This document shows, in pieces, positions 63,065 through 64,000 of a stretch of 64,000 nucleotides of DNA. This DNA comes from Pyrinomonadaceae bacterium (GTDB lineage Bacteria; Acidobacteriota; Blastocatellia; Pyrinomonadales; Pyrinomonadaceae): contig JAGOBH010000001.1 in NCBI GenBank assembly GCA_017983495.1, positions 806,001 through 870,000 on the forward strand, written 5' to 3'. The notes below the pieces were generated by a model. The model saw nothing but the letters and a program-made list of their open reading frames with translations. It searched no databases and was not told the DNA's origin. A program made the translations under genes and the position numbers. Numbering within the stretch: position 1 is the stretch's first letter; every line of letters begins with the position of its first letter.

Positions 63065-64000
63065 TCACCGCACAAACGCGTTCGGCACCGGCATGTCGCC
63101 CGTGGCTCCGAATTGCTGGATCAGGATGCCGGCGGTCGAGCGGTTGATGTACCAGTTGGCCAATGTCGGACGAAAAACCCCCGGGTCGGCTTTGCCGTCG
63201 CCGTCAAAGTCGCCCGCGATCGGCATATCGCCCGCCGCACCGAACGGAAAAGCGTAGTACGAAAGGTCGTCGCTCCTGAGCACATACCAGTAACCGCCCG
63301 CCTGATCCCAGACGGCGATGTCGGTCCGCTTGTCGCCGGTGAAATCAGCCGGGACCGCCTTGTTTGTCGGTTGACCGAACTGCGTCGCAAAGACGCCGCC
63401 CGAACTTCGCGATATCCACCACTCGGCACCGTTTGCACCGTTGGGGCGAAAGACCGCAAGATCGGCCAGACGGTCGCCGTCGTAATCTCCGGCGACGGGC
63501 ATGTCACCCGCAAGTCCGAATTGGCGTATGACAATACGACCCGTCGACCAGTTGATGTACCAGGTCGTAGTCGATGGCCGGAATACGGCCGCGTCAGCCT
63601 TGCCGTCGCCGTCGTAGTCGGCCGGAGCGGGAATATCGCCCGTGCCGCCAAACGGGAAGGCGTAGTACGTGAAATCTTCACTTCTTAAGACGTACCAGAA
63701 ACCGTCCGACGGCCTCCAATAGGCGATATCGGCCTTGCCGTCGCCCGTAAAGTCAGCCGGTACGGCCTTGTCAGTTGCGGCGCCGAACTGCGTAGCAAAG
63801 GTGCCGCCGCCGCTCTTCAGGATCCACCATTCGCCGCCCGACGGCCGAAAGACAGAAACGTCCGCCTTCAGGTCACCGTCAAAATCGAAATGAGGCTTCG
63901 GCTGCGGATATACCGGAGCACATATGCCCGCCGAGCCCGCGTTGATGATGGCATTGATCTCGGCCGCCGTCATCGCACGGCCGAAAAATTGGACCTCATC
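63065..64000 (-). CDS. LamG plus FG-GAP/VCBS-repeat surface protein (C-terminal part)
   Basis: The frame is open through the right edge, so only the last 311 residues show. The first visible stretch, EVQFFGRAMTAAEINAI, is the end of a LamG/concanavalin-like domain (D-E-V-x-F-x-R-A-x-x-A-E-I). The rest holds six FG-GAP-type calcium-binding repeats, each with D-[FY]-[DT]-G-D-x-x-x-D (DFDGDLKADVSVFRP, DFTGDGKADIAYWRP, DYDGDGKADAAVFRP and so on), forming a beta-propeller. It should be secreted and bind calcium and probably glycans. It ends with no clear anchor. Confidence 0.9.
   Translation of the reverse strand, partial: DEVQFFGRAMTAAEINAIINAGSAGICAPVYPQPKPHFDFDGDLKADVSVFRPSGGEWWILKSGGGTFATQFGAATDKAVPADFTGDGKADIAYWRPSDGFWYVLRSEDFTYYAFPFGGTGDIPAPADYDGDGKADAAVFRPSTTTWYINWSTGRIVIRQFGLAGDMPVAGDYDGDRLADLAVFRPNGANGAEWWISRSSGGVFATQFGQPTNKAVPADFTGDKRTDIAVWDQAGGYWYVLRSDDLSYYAFPFGAAGDMPIAGDFDGDGKADPGVFRPTLANWYINRSTAGILIQQFGATGDMPVPNAFVR

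Overview
The window looks like a chromosomal segment of an Acidobacteriota bacterium, most plausibly class Blastocatellia. This is inferred from gene content, not from a marker gene: a von Willebrand-type protein of the acidobacterial-only class, an Oar-like TonB receptor end, a large Ser/Thr kinase with TolB-like and TPR modules, a sigma factor of the ECF class that usually accompanies such kinases, HAF-repeat and FG-GAP secreted proteins, and moderately high GC. There is no prophage, transposase or CRISPR array; most of the window is ordinary housekeeping and exported-protein genes.

Layout. 1-10039 is an alpha-glucan utilisation locus on the + strand: TonB receptor end, amylomaltase, exported GH13 maltodextrinase, MFS sugar carrier, second exported GH13, lipoprotein and exported GH15 glucoamylase. 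10147-16128 has an ECF sigma factor, a VOC-fold protein and three exported proteins including a PGAP1-like lipase. 16133-21867 (- strand) has a 1421-residue kinase with a doubled sensor half, tRNA-Ala(GGC), an enoyl-CoA hydratase and a PilZ protein. 22115-28512 holds thioredoxin reductase, a lipocalin, an FmdB/VWA/OmpA-PEGA group, and thyA coupled to an exported ExbD-like protein. 28581-38943 holds methyltransferases, a putative zincin, cutC, an ABC exporter, a polyprenyl-type glycosyltransferase, asparagine synthetase, proline iminopeptidase and tatA. 39029-44512 has an SDR, a UreH/NiCoT-like metal permease, an ankyrin-CBM9 fusion, a UbiB kinase and ribF.

45193-49450 contains an exported HAF-repeat protein downstream of a perfect CRP-type site, a flavin monooxygenase and a two-gene nucleotidyltransferase module. 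49568-54001 is nrdA-nrdB plus an AAA ATPase, with a strong promoter overlapped by a good NrdR box. 54388-57853 holds an MBL hydrolase, a secreted protein, a DUF1844 protein and mazG. 57889-58989 carries two facing toxin-antitoxin modules, one with a frameshifted toxin and one intact MazEF. 59021-64000 has serS, galU, a diguanylate cyclase and the end of a LamG/FG-GAP surface protein.

The most unusual pattern is in the gaps between genes. At least seven gaps hold a different imperfect or perfect hairpin, several built from short tandem units (such as ACACAGATAG or CGAATGGAA). They share an architecture, not a sequence. One has become part of the reading frame of a signal peptide. Other points worth attention are an OmpA/PEGA protein with six D-[FW]-x-K-T repeats (candidate kinase targets), the doubled TolB-TPR kinase, and the ankyrin-CBM9 fusion.
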